Shown: positions 54,431 to 64,000 of the stretch, piece by piece
Position numbering within the stretch: the stretch's first letter is position 1
How the letters are laid out: each line of letters begins with the position of its first letter
Assembly: GCA_033032175.1 (NCBI GenBank)
Contig: CM065322.1
Coordinates: forward strand, 16,182,001-16,246,000
Length of the DNA stretch: 64,000 bases
Direction: 5' to 3'
Source: Saturnia japonica
Lineage: Eukaryota > Arthropoda > Insecta > Lepidoptera > Saturniidae
Position numbers and translations under genes: made by a program
Notes under the pieces: model-generated
The model's input: only the letters and a program-made list of their open reading frames with translations
Databases searched by the model: none
What the model was told of the DNA's origin: nothing

Positions 54431-54596
54431 CTGTAATTTATTATTGAAAAATTTTAAACTTCATATTTTGAAATGCGGAAAAGTTTCCATGTATAAAATT
54501 TCATGAAAATCAGTCGAGCCGTTTTTGAGATAAATCCAGACAGACAGCAACACAAAAATAAATGTCATACTTATGCCTGATTGCTTTTTAACAGAC

Positions 54597-55325
54597 TAGC
54601 TGAACCGCGCAACTTCGTCTGCGTCATATAAGAGAGAGAGAGTGGGTCGTAGACACTGTATTATATACAGAATAAAGAATATTCTCTTTATTCCGTGGTA
54701 TTATAGGTGCCGCCCGCCTCCCACATTATTCTGCATAATAAAAATGCGCTCGCGATACTTGATCATTATTTTGCTGCCGAGTTATTTTTAAAACTGTTAT
54801 ATCTCTTAAGATATTCATTTCAATCAATTACTGTATAATGCAATTTTGTTCACAATTAAATACTTGTGATGAATAACGTATTTATTTCGATAATGGTTAA
54901 TACCATGTATATAAAAACACCTTCGCAATTAATTCATTATTTTAGAACAAATTTTATTACCATTAAAAAGGTTATATTGAGTAAACCTTAAAAGTAGCAA
55001 TATGACATCGGGGATTTTTTTTAGAACTTTTTAAGAGAAACAATTTCGTTATACATGATTGTTGCGTAACTTTAACTATTCACGCAGTGCACGCAGTGGA
55101 AGCTCTCAAAAGGAATAAATTTCTCCCGTTTTTGGAACATTTTTCATTGGTGCTCCGCTCCTATTGGTGGTAGCATGTTATATGGCCTATAACCTTCCTC
55201 GATAAATGGACTATTCAACACTAATAGATTTTTTTCACTGGAACCAGTAGTTCCTGAGATTAGCGTGTTCAACCAAACAAACAAATAAATAAATACTCTT
55301 CAGCTTTATATTATTAGTATAGATA
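54597..55325 (+). repeat. Family C2-like repeat, long copy
   Basis: It begins TAGCTGAACCGCGCAACTTC with a GA run and contains TTTTCATTGGTGCTCCGCTC. It ends AACAAACAAATAAATAAATA, then CAGCTTTATATTATTAGTAT AGAT. It closely parallels 20873-21440. Confidence 0.65.
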
Positions 55326-55336
55326 TGTATTTTTTT

Positions 55337-55519
55337 TTTTGACGTGACAACGTCTTATAAATTGGTTTGCCGGGTGACACTTCAAGAAACTGCGTTACGC
55401 TCCGCTCACGTTATGCGCTCACAATGAGAGCGAGTGAGAGGCACGCGTCCCTTCCACTCGGGCATGGTTAGCCCGGCTAAGAGCGAGAGAGACAGACATA
55501 AAGTCGTTGTCACGTAAAA
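55337..55519. repeat. Short MITE with GACGTGACAACG inverted ends
   Basis: The left end TTTTGACGTGACAACGTCTT and the right end AAGTCGTTGTCACGTAAAA are inverted matches. The 183-base body is GC-rich and non-coding. It lies immediately after the TATAGAT end of the preceding C2 repeat. Confidence 0.7.
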
Positions 55520-55629
55520 CTTTCGCCCGTATACCGACTTTACAGGCAACCAATTTTTTTGGAAATATTTTCATATACAGACAGAACTACAGATTTTTAA
55601 TAAAGAAGATAATCCATTTCCATATTTAG

Positions 55630-55960
55630 TAAGCAATGAAATTTCAAGCGTGTGGGCTGTGGCCGCTGTGGGCCATTGGCCTCGTATCGCTCACGCTGAG
55701 TTCGTCCGTGTAATCTCAGTGAAAGCATACCGCGTCATGATGTCATCGACTCGCGCGCGGTTACATAACGCGTCGGCTGGCCTGCATGTGCGCTTGCGCA
55801 CGCTAACATTCGTGTGTCAATGAAGTTGATTAGCTGTCAAACGCACCGTATTGGATTCATTTCATCGTTTCGACGCCTATTCAAGTATTGAGTATATTGA
55901 TTGAATGAACCGGTCGATCTATAACATTGTGTTTGATATTTCGTAAGAGTTGATTTATAA
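55630..55960. promoter_or_regulatory. GC/CpG-rich island, candidate promoter or first exon
   Basis: Within AT-rich DNA this stretch has dense CpG (ATCGACTCGCGCGCGG, TAACGCGTCGGC, GCGCTTGCGCACGC). It does not resemble the window's repeats. On the + strand it is followed by TTTC/GTAAGAG near 55940, a possible donor of a non-coding first exon. No coding exon was tied to it, so this is only a candidate. Confidence 0.3.
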
Positions 55961-56834
55961 ACGGATACCTATCCGTTGTATTAGTTGCTAATATTAAGGG
56001 GTCCTGGGGTGTAGATAGATATTTTTCGGGGGTCATCAACAGTGTAAGAAAGTCTGAGTGTAATTTAAACTAGGTACTGCGATACTTCATTTTTAAATTC
56101 CGTTTAAATGAACAACGCGCTACCTTATGTAATTCCTTATGTACCTTCCCTGAATACCTTATGTAATTTCATGTTTAAAATTTTACGATTCTAATATCGG
56201 TACTTATGTAAAACAAATGTGATACAACATTTAAAAATATAATGTAAAAAAACAGTGATTGTTAATTTACTCCGTGGGATTAAAAAAGTAGTACGGATAA
56301 TTAACTATTCTTATTATATACATAATTTAAGAAATTATATATATATGTATAATACCTGGGCGACCGAGCTTTGCACGATGTCTTAAAAACAAGAAAAACA
56401 CCTATCTAAGTAAACTTGGAACGTCAAACATTATCTAAATACAAAATTTTATCCAAATCGTAAGAGCCGTTTCCGAGAAACCAATTACATATATACAAGA
56501 ATTGCTCACTTAAATAGTATAAGATATATATATATATATATAAATATATATATGTAAACTACTTACAAATAACCTATAAAAAAGGTTCGATTAGGCCATG
56601 ACAATCGCGATTTTGATTTACCTTTTCGGCTTTCAACCTTGGAACGTTCAATGTTTTTTTCTGAAAAACTCACCAAGAAGAAATACCTCGCATGGCTTTG
56701 CTTTTAGGTCAAATTATAACAACATATAAAAAGTAATTCTATTATCATAATAGGCCATATAACCAATCTGTCTTGCCTATCCTTACGTACGATGTAGAAA
56801 CGACGCTCGCAAAATCAATATACATAAACTCAGA
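55961..56834. other. AT-rich intergenic with TA microsatellite
   Basis: A (TA)n tract lies near 56525-56560. Nothing else was recognised. Confidence 0.5.
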
Positions 56835-57075
56835 GATGTACTAAGAGCCATAGAGTGGTCCATGTTGATGGGCGACGGGCTAAAGGGTTTCTGAGTGGTG
56901 GTTCAGAGATTTAGAACAACTGCGGAGTAATGCCTGCCTTATAGTCTGAAGACATGGCGACAGTGGTGGGTAAACTTGGGATTAAAGCCGCCTAAGATCC
57001 TGAGAGTCGTCCTATACGAGAAGAGACCTTTACTTAGCAGTGGGTCAATGTGGGCTAAATGGACGGATAGGCCTT
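56835..57075 (+). mobile_element. LINE 3' end fragment of RTE/CR1 type
   Basis: It contains AGAAGAGACCTTTACTTAGC AGTGGGTC and AATGTGGGCTAAATGG, the decayed form of a phrase (CTTTGCCCAGCAGTGGGAC-like) that is very common at LINE 3' ends in Lepidoptera. Confidence 0.6.
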
Positions 57076-57654
57076 TGACTATCTAGAAAAGATGCTTAAG
57101 GCGGCTTTATGGAAGCACTTTTTGTGACTCACCTGAAGCAAGCAACGATATTCTATAGAAAGTAGTTGATATCGCGTTTTGGGTTACCTCTAAAAAATTC
57201 TACTCCCCGAAATTTAAAAACGGACTACAGTAGGAAATATAGGTATTTTGCGTAATTAGCTAATTACTTATTTCTCACGCAAAACATTCAATGGTAAGTG
57301 TTAGTATTTTTCACTTTCCCCGTCTAGTGATTATGTTTCGCATCGTGGAACTTACTTATTATACTGGTATATTATGTCCAATAGTATGTTATCAGCAATG
57401 AACAATTACTAACTTGAAATTACGGAAGAGAAATGTTTTCTCGTTATGCGATTTAGCACGATACAGTGACGTCACTGTACACGATGGTAAACACAGTGCA
57501 ATATAAAATTCAAAAACACATTACAGGGTAGCTGATTACGTGAATGATGGTGATGTCTAGATGTGATTCCCTCTTTGTACATCTACTGAAAATGATAATA
57601 ACTGTATATAATTTAATACTGTAAAGAATAATTAAAAAAAGAAAATACGATGTT
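57076..57654. other. Intergenic, no gene recognised
   Basis: AT-rich. About 57460-57560 faintly resembles 30220-30340 (GATGGTAAACACAGTGCAAT). Confidence 0.4.
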
Positions 57655-57790
57655 GGTAAACCCGATCGAGTTTCTTGTTGGTTGTTCTCGATGGCTGGGA
57701 TGTTTTCCTAACCGGTGTTAGTGTTTTGACATTCATAAGTGCCTTCTTACAGCCTAAATTGAATAAAAAATATTTTGATTTTGATCGGGT
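57655..57790 (-). mobile_element. LINE 3'-UTR-type repeat (family F), reversed
   Basis: It contains GATCGAGTTTCTTGTTGGTT, CATTCATAAGTGCCTTCTTA and AAATTGAATAAAAAATATTT, the reverse of 42110-42345 and 62098-62225. Confidence 0.6.
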
Positions 57791-57974
57791 TTATCTCCTT
57801 TTTCCTGTGTAATTATTGTTTACAATTATAATATTTAGTGAATGTAGAGAGAAAGACAGAAAAGGAGAGTTATTTCCAAACATTACTATCATTTTACACA
57901 TTGATCTAATGGTCAATCAGCGATGATCTGATATCCCTGTTAAAGTGTAATATAATAACATTTGACTTATATGT

Positions 57975-58245
57975 AGCACTGACCTAGTGGAAGCGTGTAA
58001 GAACACCGCGTCTATCGAAGTGAGTTCGAATCTCTGCAACGAAGCTGAGCTTGGAAAAAATGTGGTGAAACCAAAGTATGATGGTAGTGCTTTGTCTAGT
58101 TACCAAGTTGAAAATCTGTCGTAAAGCATCTACCGACAGCTGCACATGAAAGCCAGTTTTCCACTAGGCTTAGCGTATTACCATCTTGGGCCACATCGTC
58201 ACTTAAGATTAGGTGAGATTGTGGTCACAACGTTAAAGCCTATAA
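57975..58245 (+). mobile_element. SINE family A copy
   Basis: It has AGTGGAAGCGTGTAAGAAC, GAGTTCGAATCTCTGCAACG (B box), CCGACAGCTGCACATGAAAG and GGGCCACATCGTCACTTAAG. Confidence 0.75.
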
Positions 58246-58599
58246 CGATAAAAAAAGTTTCTGTTACATCCAAGATCATTAGGTATGTAAGTATTAGTAT
58301 GTAACGGTGTCAGATGTTACGTAAGTAAGTCGAATGATGCGGATGCTGCGATTTGTAACTTGCATTTGCATTCGTAACCGTGACACTTTTATACGGGAAG
58401 TTCCTTATAAACGTGACTAATCATTTGACTAACAACATTTTAATATATTCGGACTTAACAAATAAAGACTGACTAAATATATGTTTTGTTTTCTACAGAA
58501 ATATTGTAGTGCAGCTGAATAAATAACTTAGATCTATGGATCTGTAGGAGCTATAGCTTTACTACGCATTCTACAAAACATTACCACTTATAGAGGTCA

Positions 58600-58895
58600 A
58601 AAGGTAGACAAGACAATCAGATTTGATGCGCGTAAATCAACGTGATTTCAAATCTCTGTAACGGATCTTTCGGTGAAGGAAAACATCGTGATAAAACCAT
58701 AGCCTGAGTGGTAGGGCTTTTTCTAATGTTCGCCTAGTTAGCTACTATCCTCTAGTTGAAAATCTATCACTAAGAACCTACAAGTTTGTTCCGACAGCTG
58801 CACTTGAGAGCCAGTCCTCGCAATAGGCTTAGCGCGTTGACATCTGGGGCCACATTGTTACTTAACATAACTTGAGATTTTTGCCAAATGCTAAT
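58600..58895 (+). mobile_element. SINE family A copy
   Basis: It has CGCGTAAATCAACGTGATTT, CAAATCTCTGTAACGG, TCGCCTAGTTAGCTACTATC, TTCCGACAGCTGCACTTGAG and GGGGCCACATTGTTACTTAA. It lies about 350 bases from the copy at 57975, in the same orientation. Confidence 0.75.
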
Positions 58896-59124
58896 CCTAT
58901 AATGAATTACATAAAGTAGACACAGAAGACCGCGTAACCTATATATTAATATGTGAAGCAAAAGCTTTTTACCCCTTTTTAAGCGTATTGCGTGCACGGA
59001 AGACTGAGATTTGGCATGGTTAAAGTTCATATGGAGGAGTGCAGAAAGCTAAAATTTATCTATAATATCTGTTACTAATATATTAAATTAAAATAAATAA
59101 TACTTCGAATCCTAACCGGACCAG

Positions 59125-59295
59125 TACCATTGAACTTAGACCCCCCAAAATACTGACACTCACTCAACGAATAGTGACAGCAAGTGATGTAGAAAATACT
59201 CATTATTTAGGTTCATGAATACTGCAAATATCAAACAGAAAATAGTCTACGATCAAAAAGTCGCTGGTCGAATTTCGACCTTAGGGTGATCGCTA
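59125..59295 (-). repeat. AGCGGTCGCCC repeat, inverted copy
   Basis: It matches the reverse complement of 43082-43245 nearly throughout: CATTGAACTTAGACCCCCCA, AAACAGAAAATAGTCTACGA and AAAAGTCGCTGGTCGAATTT. Confidence 0.75.
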
Positions 59296-60164
59296 GTTAT
59301 CATAACTATTTGTCTACAGATTACCAGACTGGTAGACGTGTATGAGCAATGCTCCGCTCCTAAGGGTCGTAGAGTGATGTTAGATAGCCTATAACCTTTC
59401 TCGATAATTAAACTATAAAATATTTAAAATAAAAATGAAATCTGATTGGCAGTTCCAGAGATTAGTGTGTTCAAACAAACAAATTCTAGAGGTTTATAAC
59501 ATTAGTTTGGCTTTAAGTAGAGCATCACTCTTTCGAAGACTCTATGGTATGTAACAACAAAAGATTGCTCTCGGTGCGGTGGCGGTGCGGCGGCGATGTT
59601 CCTATAAAGTTCGCGGAGTTGTGTGGTGCAAGTTATTCTACTTGTATTGTTGTATAGGGACATTATGCTGCCAGATTATCGCTTGACCAATATCAAAATT
59701 TTAAAACACTAAAAAGTTTCTTCAATATTTCTGTATAATGTATCGATCAAGTCAAGTTCCATAGCCTTTACATTAGTTAAGGTTTAAGTAAAATTTAAAG
59801 GATTCCAAAAGTGAATCATAATAATACAATACCATAATTAACTAGTTGTAAAAACGAATACATTACGTCATAGCTTCTACATGGGCGAAGTATTATAGTG
59901 CTTGAATTTATTACAGGCAAGGGCGACGGTATAAAGGGCTGATATTGAAACGCATACGACAGGCGAGAGCTAAACCTTGTTACCTCGAGTGACTACAGGT
60001 TTGTAATTTAGATTTTTTATTTAAATCTTAGCCCAGGACCCCCGCCCTATATTTTGATACAATATTTTATACATGCTACTGGCAATTATCACTATTATTG
60101 TAATAATGTAATAGTATATATATATGCGTATACATGTACACAGTCCGCTATACTACGCGTCGCT

Positions 60165-60295
60165 GGTTTGACGCAAGCGCAATACGTCACGATCATGTCG
60201 AGATCATCGGTGACGCGAAGGTCACGTGAACCCATAAGTTTTTACCCTACCAAAAATCGCTCAACGCGGCTAAAGAAGTTTTCACATGAAGTCAC
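60165..60295 (+). repeat. Dispersed repeat family E copy
   Basis: It contains GACGCAAGCGCAATACGTCA, ATCGGTGACGCGAAGGTCAC and CTACCAAAAATCGCTCAACG. The 106-codon frame over it is a repeat by-product. Confidence 0.7.
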
Positions 60296-60898
60296 GCAAA
60301 TGAAAAAGCTATTAAAGGATTTTTATTGTCCCGATCACATAAAATGCCACCCAATATTTGTGAGTTTTTTTTAACAATTTATCTCAAAAGCTGGAGAGAG
60401 GCAGGGCTACTATCAGGTTTCTATCCGGTCTGAAAAATTCGTAGATCCAGGGCTGATCGTGGGCCATATCGTCACTTATAAAAAAATCGCGAAAACAATT
60501 TCGAACACAAGTATTATTTATTTATTTATTATTTTGGCCCCCGAAACCAATACCCTTGATACCAACTTGTGTGTTTTTATTCAATAAACTGTAAATATGG
60601 TACCGTGTAGCGCCTCGCTAACCGGATTCTGAGAATATTGTGTAATATCAACTACAAACATGGAGGAAAATTTGCAATAACATTACTTACCTAACTTAAT
60701 TACCTTGCCAGCGCAGTCTTCCTTTATTTCGCAAATAGCCGTGCCTAGGTTAAAATATCGAATATAGGTTCAGAGTTCTGAGTTCACAGGTACCACGATC
60801 TTTTATTAGAACACATCGTAGGAAATTAGAAGATGCCTTGCCATCATGCCATGGTTTCACCACGATGCTTTTGTTTGTTTGAAACTCAGGCTTATTGC

Positions 60899-60902
<4 letters not shown>
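60296..60902. other. Intergenic with a reversed SINE A fragment
   Basis: About 60820-60900 resembles part of SINE family A in reverse (GCCATGGTTTCACCACGATG, AACTCAGGCTTATTGCAGA). Otherwise nothing was recognised. Confidence 0.45.

Positions 60903-60932
<30 letters not shown>
60903..60932. repeat. (GA)n microsatellite
   Basis: About 15 perfect AG units, followed by a C2-like repeat body (CTAAAGGAGCTGAAACTTTC) to about 61175. The same GA run marks the start of the C2-like copies at 20905 and 54630. Confidence 0.9.
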
Positions 60933-60935
<3 letters not shown>

Positions 60936-61184
60936 GAAGGCATCCATAATACAATTCTAAAGGAGCTGAAACTTTCTTTGTTTTATCAACGAACCTTTTG
61001 ATTACCATTCGCCCTCTCTTACCACATGAAAATGCGCACTCGGTACTTGATCATTATTTTGCTGCGGAGTTATTTTAAAACTGCGATATCTCCTAAGGCA
61101 TTAATTGAAATCAAATGATGTAAAGGCCAATTGTGTTCAAAATTAAATACTTGTAATGAATAACTTATTTATTTCGATACATAC

Positions 61185-61600
61185 ACACATAAATCGCGTC
61201 TCTTTTCCAACGGGGTAGGCAGAGACCACGTCCATCGACTTTCTACAATCCTGGCATACGTCTTTCGCTTCTTCAACATTCATCAGTCTTTTCACTGTGC
61301 CTGTCGTCTGTGTAGAGTACTCTTGACCTGACCTTTCTTCATTCTTTGATCGTGGAACGTTCGTTTAGGCCTTTCTCTTCCAACGTTGTCTTATAAATAT
61401 GTCTAGTCATTCTTCTTTCATTCATCCTCTCTACATGCCCAAATCATCTAAGCATCTCTTTCTCAAACCATGCGACCATCCATATCTTCTTTCACATTAC
61501 AAAGTTCTCTTATCACACTATTTCTTATCTTGTCACTTAATTTCACTCCTAACATATCTCTTAGCGCTTTCATTTCTACTGCATTTATTTTACTAATCAA
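61185..61600 (-). mobile_element. RTE-like LINE ORF 3' end
   Basis: Reading the minus strand gives a broken frame with LEEKGLNER, VEEAKDVCQDC and MDVVSAYPVGK. These correspond to the cysteine-poor C-terminus found at the end of RTE-type reverse-transcriptase polyproteins in moths. Frameshifts are present. It cuts into a C2-like repeat: TTTATTTCGATA lies just before it. Confidence 0.65.
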
Positions 61601-61964
61601 AAAATAATTGAATTATGGGCAACGTCGACATGTAATAGTCAAGGCCAGCCAATAACATTTGTATTCCAGGCAAAAACCTTCATTACGTGACATTGCATGA
61701 TGGATTGACTCTGTAATGATTGCATGTCTGGAAATCAATTTGTTTATTATACATAGATTACATAATTTATTATTATTAGTTAGTCTGATACATTATTACG
61801 TAGTCAATCGAACAGCTTTGCCGGGTTTAATCTCATCATAATCATACCTATGAATACTTCTTCCCTTCGAGAACAATTTTTTTTTTAAATAATAATTTGC
61901 GATAATTACTGCTATAACAAAAAAAAAAAAATTATTAATCACCGAATATTTCTGATGTTATTGT

Positions 61965-62065
61965 CGTTTGACGTTTTGACAGATAATGTATGGAAGACCT
62001 GCAACATTTAAAAGTTATACTTCAAATAAAGTTATCTGACAATTGAACAATCGGCCCTTAGGCCA
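61965..62065. repeat. MITE-like fragment
   Basis: GTCGTTTGACGTTTTGACAG and TTATCTGACAATTGAACAAT with CGGCCCTTA resemble the ends seen at 32395-32545 and 33238-33330. Confidence 0.45.
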
Positions 62066-62097
62066 TAAGAATAAATAAATAAAAAAAAAACAAAATC

Positions 62098-62225
62098 TAA
62101 AAAATCTTTATTCAATTTAGGCCCTAATATGGCACTTATGAACGTCAAAACAGTACTGCCGTTTCAAAAACATCCCAGTCATCGAGAACAACCGGCAAGA
62201 AACTCGATCGGGTTTATTATTTGTT
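62098..62225 (+). mobile_element. LINE 3'-UTR-type repeat (family F)
   Basis: It contains AAAATCTTTATTCAATTTAG, GCACTTATGAACGTCAAAAC and ACCGGCAAGAAACTCGATCG, matching 42110-42345. Confidence 0.6.
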
Positions 62226-62837
62226 TTACGTTTACCGTTTATAATTATATTGTTATGTTAGTGGATATACAAAGAGAAAATCATTTCACATTTCATAAAC
62301 GAACGTCCAAGAGAAGAAGCGGCTGTAAGTGCAAGTAAGTGTACCTATGTAAGTATCTATGTGTACTATGTGTACAGAAACGTTGGTCCAACAAGAGTCA
62401 CTTTTAGAGTTGCCACCTTTTTTTGGAAGAAAAATAGTATATTTTTTACAAAAAATTGCAAAAAATATAGTACTTTTTGGAAAGTTAGGAAAAATAAAGT
62501 ACACATTTGTATTTAATAATTATTAATCAACTGCCCAAAAACGAGTGTAATGTTTACAGGGTTCATGTATATGAGTGTCTTTATTCCACCAAAACATTTA
62601 AATGGCTGAACAAATTGGAAAAAAACCTCCACAGTTTTGTTGAATACATGTAAAACTCAGACGAAAAGATGCCTGACTAAATGAAAATAAATTTCAATGA
62701 TAATTTGTTCTACTGGTTCATTTAAAAAAAGGATATAAAATAAGAGTGACAGTTGAATTAGCGATAAAAATATAGTATTTTTCGTGCTATGCTATTTTTT
62801 TATAATTTATAGTACAATTGACTAAAATATAGTATGA
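62226..62837. other. AT-rich intergenic, nothing recognised
   Basis: No gene, repeat or structured signal that I can support. Confidence 0.45.
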
Positions 62838-63668
62838 CTAGCTGTGCCACGCGGTTTCACCCGCATATAATTTAGAAGAAATCACTGATTGATGATTTAT
62901 AATACTATAATAAAGACAATATTTTTATCGGGCGACCAGATGTTTACATCGCGGCATCGCACGCTCGTTCGTGTCGCTAACTACTATAGAGATAGACTCG
63001 AGCCGAGTGTTAAATTATTTTAATTTTGTATTATCTCTCAAACTATGCGTCCAAATAACACGAACTTTATCTTCATTATAAATTGTCTTTATGATGAAGT
63101 AACTTTTTTTCTAAAGATTTAATATGCCCTGCTTAAAACTAATGCTCATAAATTAATTTTTAATCTTCAAAAAAAAAATTTTGCAAAGTACTATATTGTG
63201 GCTAATTTTTTTAGAACTGACTATACTGTTATAGGGCCTTAGGGGCCCTAAAGCCGCTGCGGCTTTGACAGCTTCAACCGGACTTGGGGGCGAGCGCAGA
63301 GGGCACTCAGCCGCGAAAGTTGTTAGGACGACTTGTGGCTAATGTATTGCTGACTTTTTTATATATACTAATGGCTAATATTTTTGTAGAACATTGTATT
63401 TACGTATCATTAACCAATAAGCCAGCGCATGCGGCTAAAATTATTCGCGAGGGCTTCGACTTCCGACTTACATGACAAAAATCAATATTTAAGGCTAGCT
63501 AGAAACTGTAGCATAATGTTATAATATAATCTATACTATTCCTCGTGAGTCTGGCTATCCATATAAAAAAGAATTATTCGAATCCGACTGGTAGTTCCAG
63601 AGATTAGCGTGTTTAAACAAACAAACAAATAAAAAACTTTTCCGCTTTATTATGTTATTAGTATAGAT
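62838..63668 (+). repeat. Family C2 repeat, host of a nested LINE tail
   Basis: It begins ACTAGCTGTGCCACGCGG and CACCCGC, and ends AAACAAACAAACAAATAAAA, then CCGCTTTATTATGTTATTAG TATAGAT. Internal TATTTTTGTAGAACATTG matches 31331-31918. It is interrupted at 63207-63332. Confidence 0.75.
63207..63332 (-). mobile_element. Truncated LINE tail with 11-bp target duplication
   Basis: The reverse complement is the last ~110 bases of the large LINE family: ACAACTTTCGCGGCTGAGTG, CCAAGTCCGGTTGAAGC-like sequence, then TATAGTCAGTTC and an A-run. TTGTGGCTAAT stands on both sides, at 63196-63206 and 63333-63343. This is a classic 5'-truncated retrotransposition. Confidence 0.85.
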
Positions 63669-64000
63669 TTTACATGTTTTTTTTTAAATATGGAATGATT
63701 CGTATAATTTATAACCAAATTGTTCTAGTCCTTACCATTTCAATTTTCGAACTCTACGTCCCTATGAGGACGTGTCCTAAAAGTGCATAACCTCTTTAAC
63801 CTTACAAACCTCTCGGTACTAATAAAGCACGGTAATTTTCGAGACATTCCAATTTTAAAGAATACTTGCTTATGTTTTTAAGTGAGTTCAACCTTTTTTG
63901 AATAAAATCGGATTGAGTTTTGGAACATGTGTCAAAATAAAATGTAATTTAAATCAAAAGCACTAAGGAGTATTGATATCAAATTCGAAGCAAATCACCG
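63669..64000. other. Right edge of window, nothing recognised
   Basis: AT-rich sequence without coding or repeat signal that I can support. Confidence 0.45.

Noticed and set aside
60054..60374. 106-codon frame resembling 52820-53023
   Set aside because: Similarity comes from dispersed family E repeat; no start context, no conservation beyond the repeat.
60903..60932. CRISPR-like or other regularly spaced array
   Set aside because: It is a plain (GA)n microsatellite. No direct-repeat/spacer pattern occurs anywhere in the window, and the DNA is eukaryotic.

Overview
The window looks like nuclear DNA of a moth or butterfly (Lepidoptera). It is AT-rich, its genes are split by GT-AG introns, and it is crowded with short dispersed repeats of lepidopteran type: tRNA-derived SINEs, Jockey- and RTE-like LINE remnants and fold-back MITE-like elements. 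The species cannot be named from the sequence alone. Gene calls rest on exon-by-exon translation with matching splice phases and on family knowledge; no database search was run.

Five protein-coding genes are supported. (1) POLR3D/RPC4, a subunit of RNA polymerase III, + strand, C-terminal half only, 584-6428. (2) mRpS26, a mitochondrial small-subunit ribosomal protein, - strand, two exons, 7419-9789. (3) A CABIN1 homologue of the HIRA histone-chaperone complex, + strand, 22073-28154, one almost unbroken 6-kb reading frame with a single frame change near its 3' end. (4) UNC50, a Golgi/ER membrane protein, - strand, six exons, complete, 29342-34955. (5) A clip-domain trypsin-like serine protease, - strand, at least six exons, 39118-46350, lacking only its start exon. 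An orphan C-terminal exon of unknown identity lies at 47237-47378 on the - strand.

Layout: 1-6.4 kb holds POLR3D with repeat-filled introns and a reverse-transcriptase relic in front; 6.4-9.8 kb holds convergent mRpS26; 9.8-12 kb is repeats; 12.06-18.61 kb is one long decayed Jockey-clade non-LTR retrotransposon; 18.6-22 kb is repeats; 22-28.3 kb is CABIN1; 29.3-35 kb is UNC50; 35-39 kb has no visible gene; 39.1-46.4 kb is the protease; 46.4-64 kb is almost entirely dispersed repeats, with one GC-rich promoter-like island at about 55.63-55.96 kb. The genes are housekeeping or immune/cuticle functions with no evident common pathway.

The most unusual structure is the retrotransposon. About 0.7 kb of its own ORF2 3' end plus 3' UTR is repeated at its 5' end. 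The repeat stops short of the true 3' terminus, and the whole composite is flanked by a 9-bp direct repeat. This resembles the non-terminal repeats of the telomeric TART elements, which are also Jockey-clade. Short 5'-truncated tails of the same family are scattered through the window, one with an 11-bp target-site duplication. The frame change in CABIN1 (AGC-TGA, or a 91-nt intron) is the second point worth checking.
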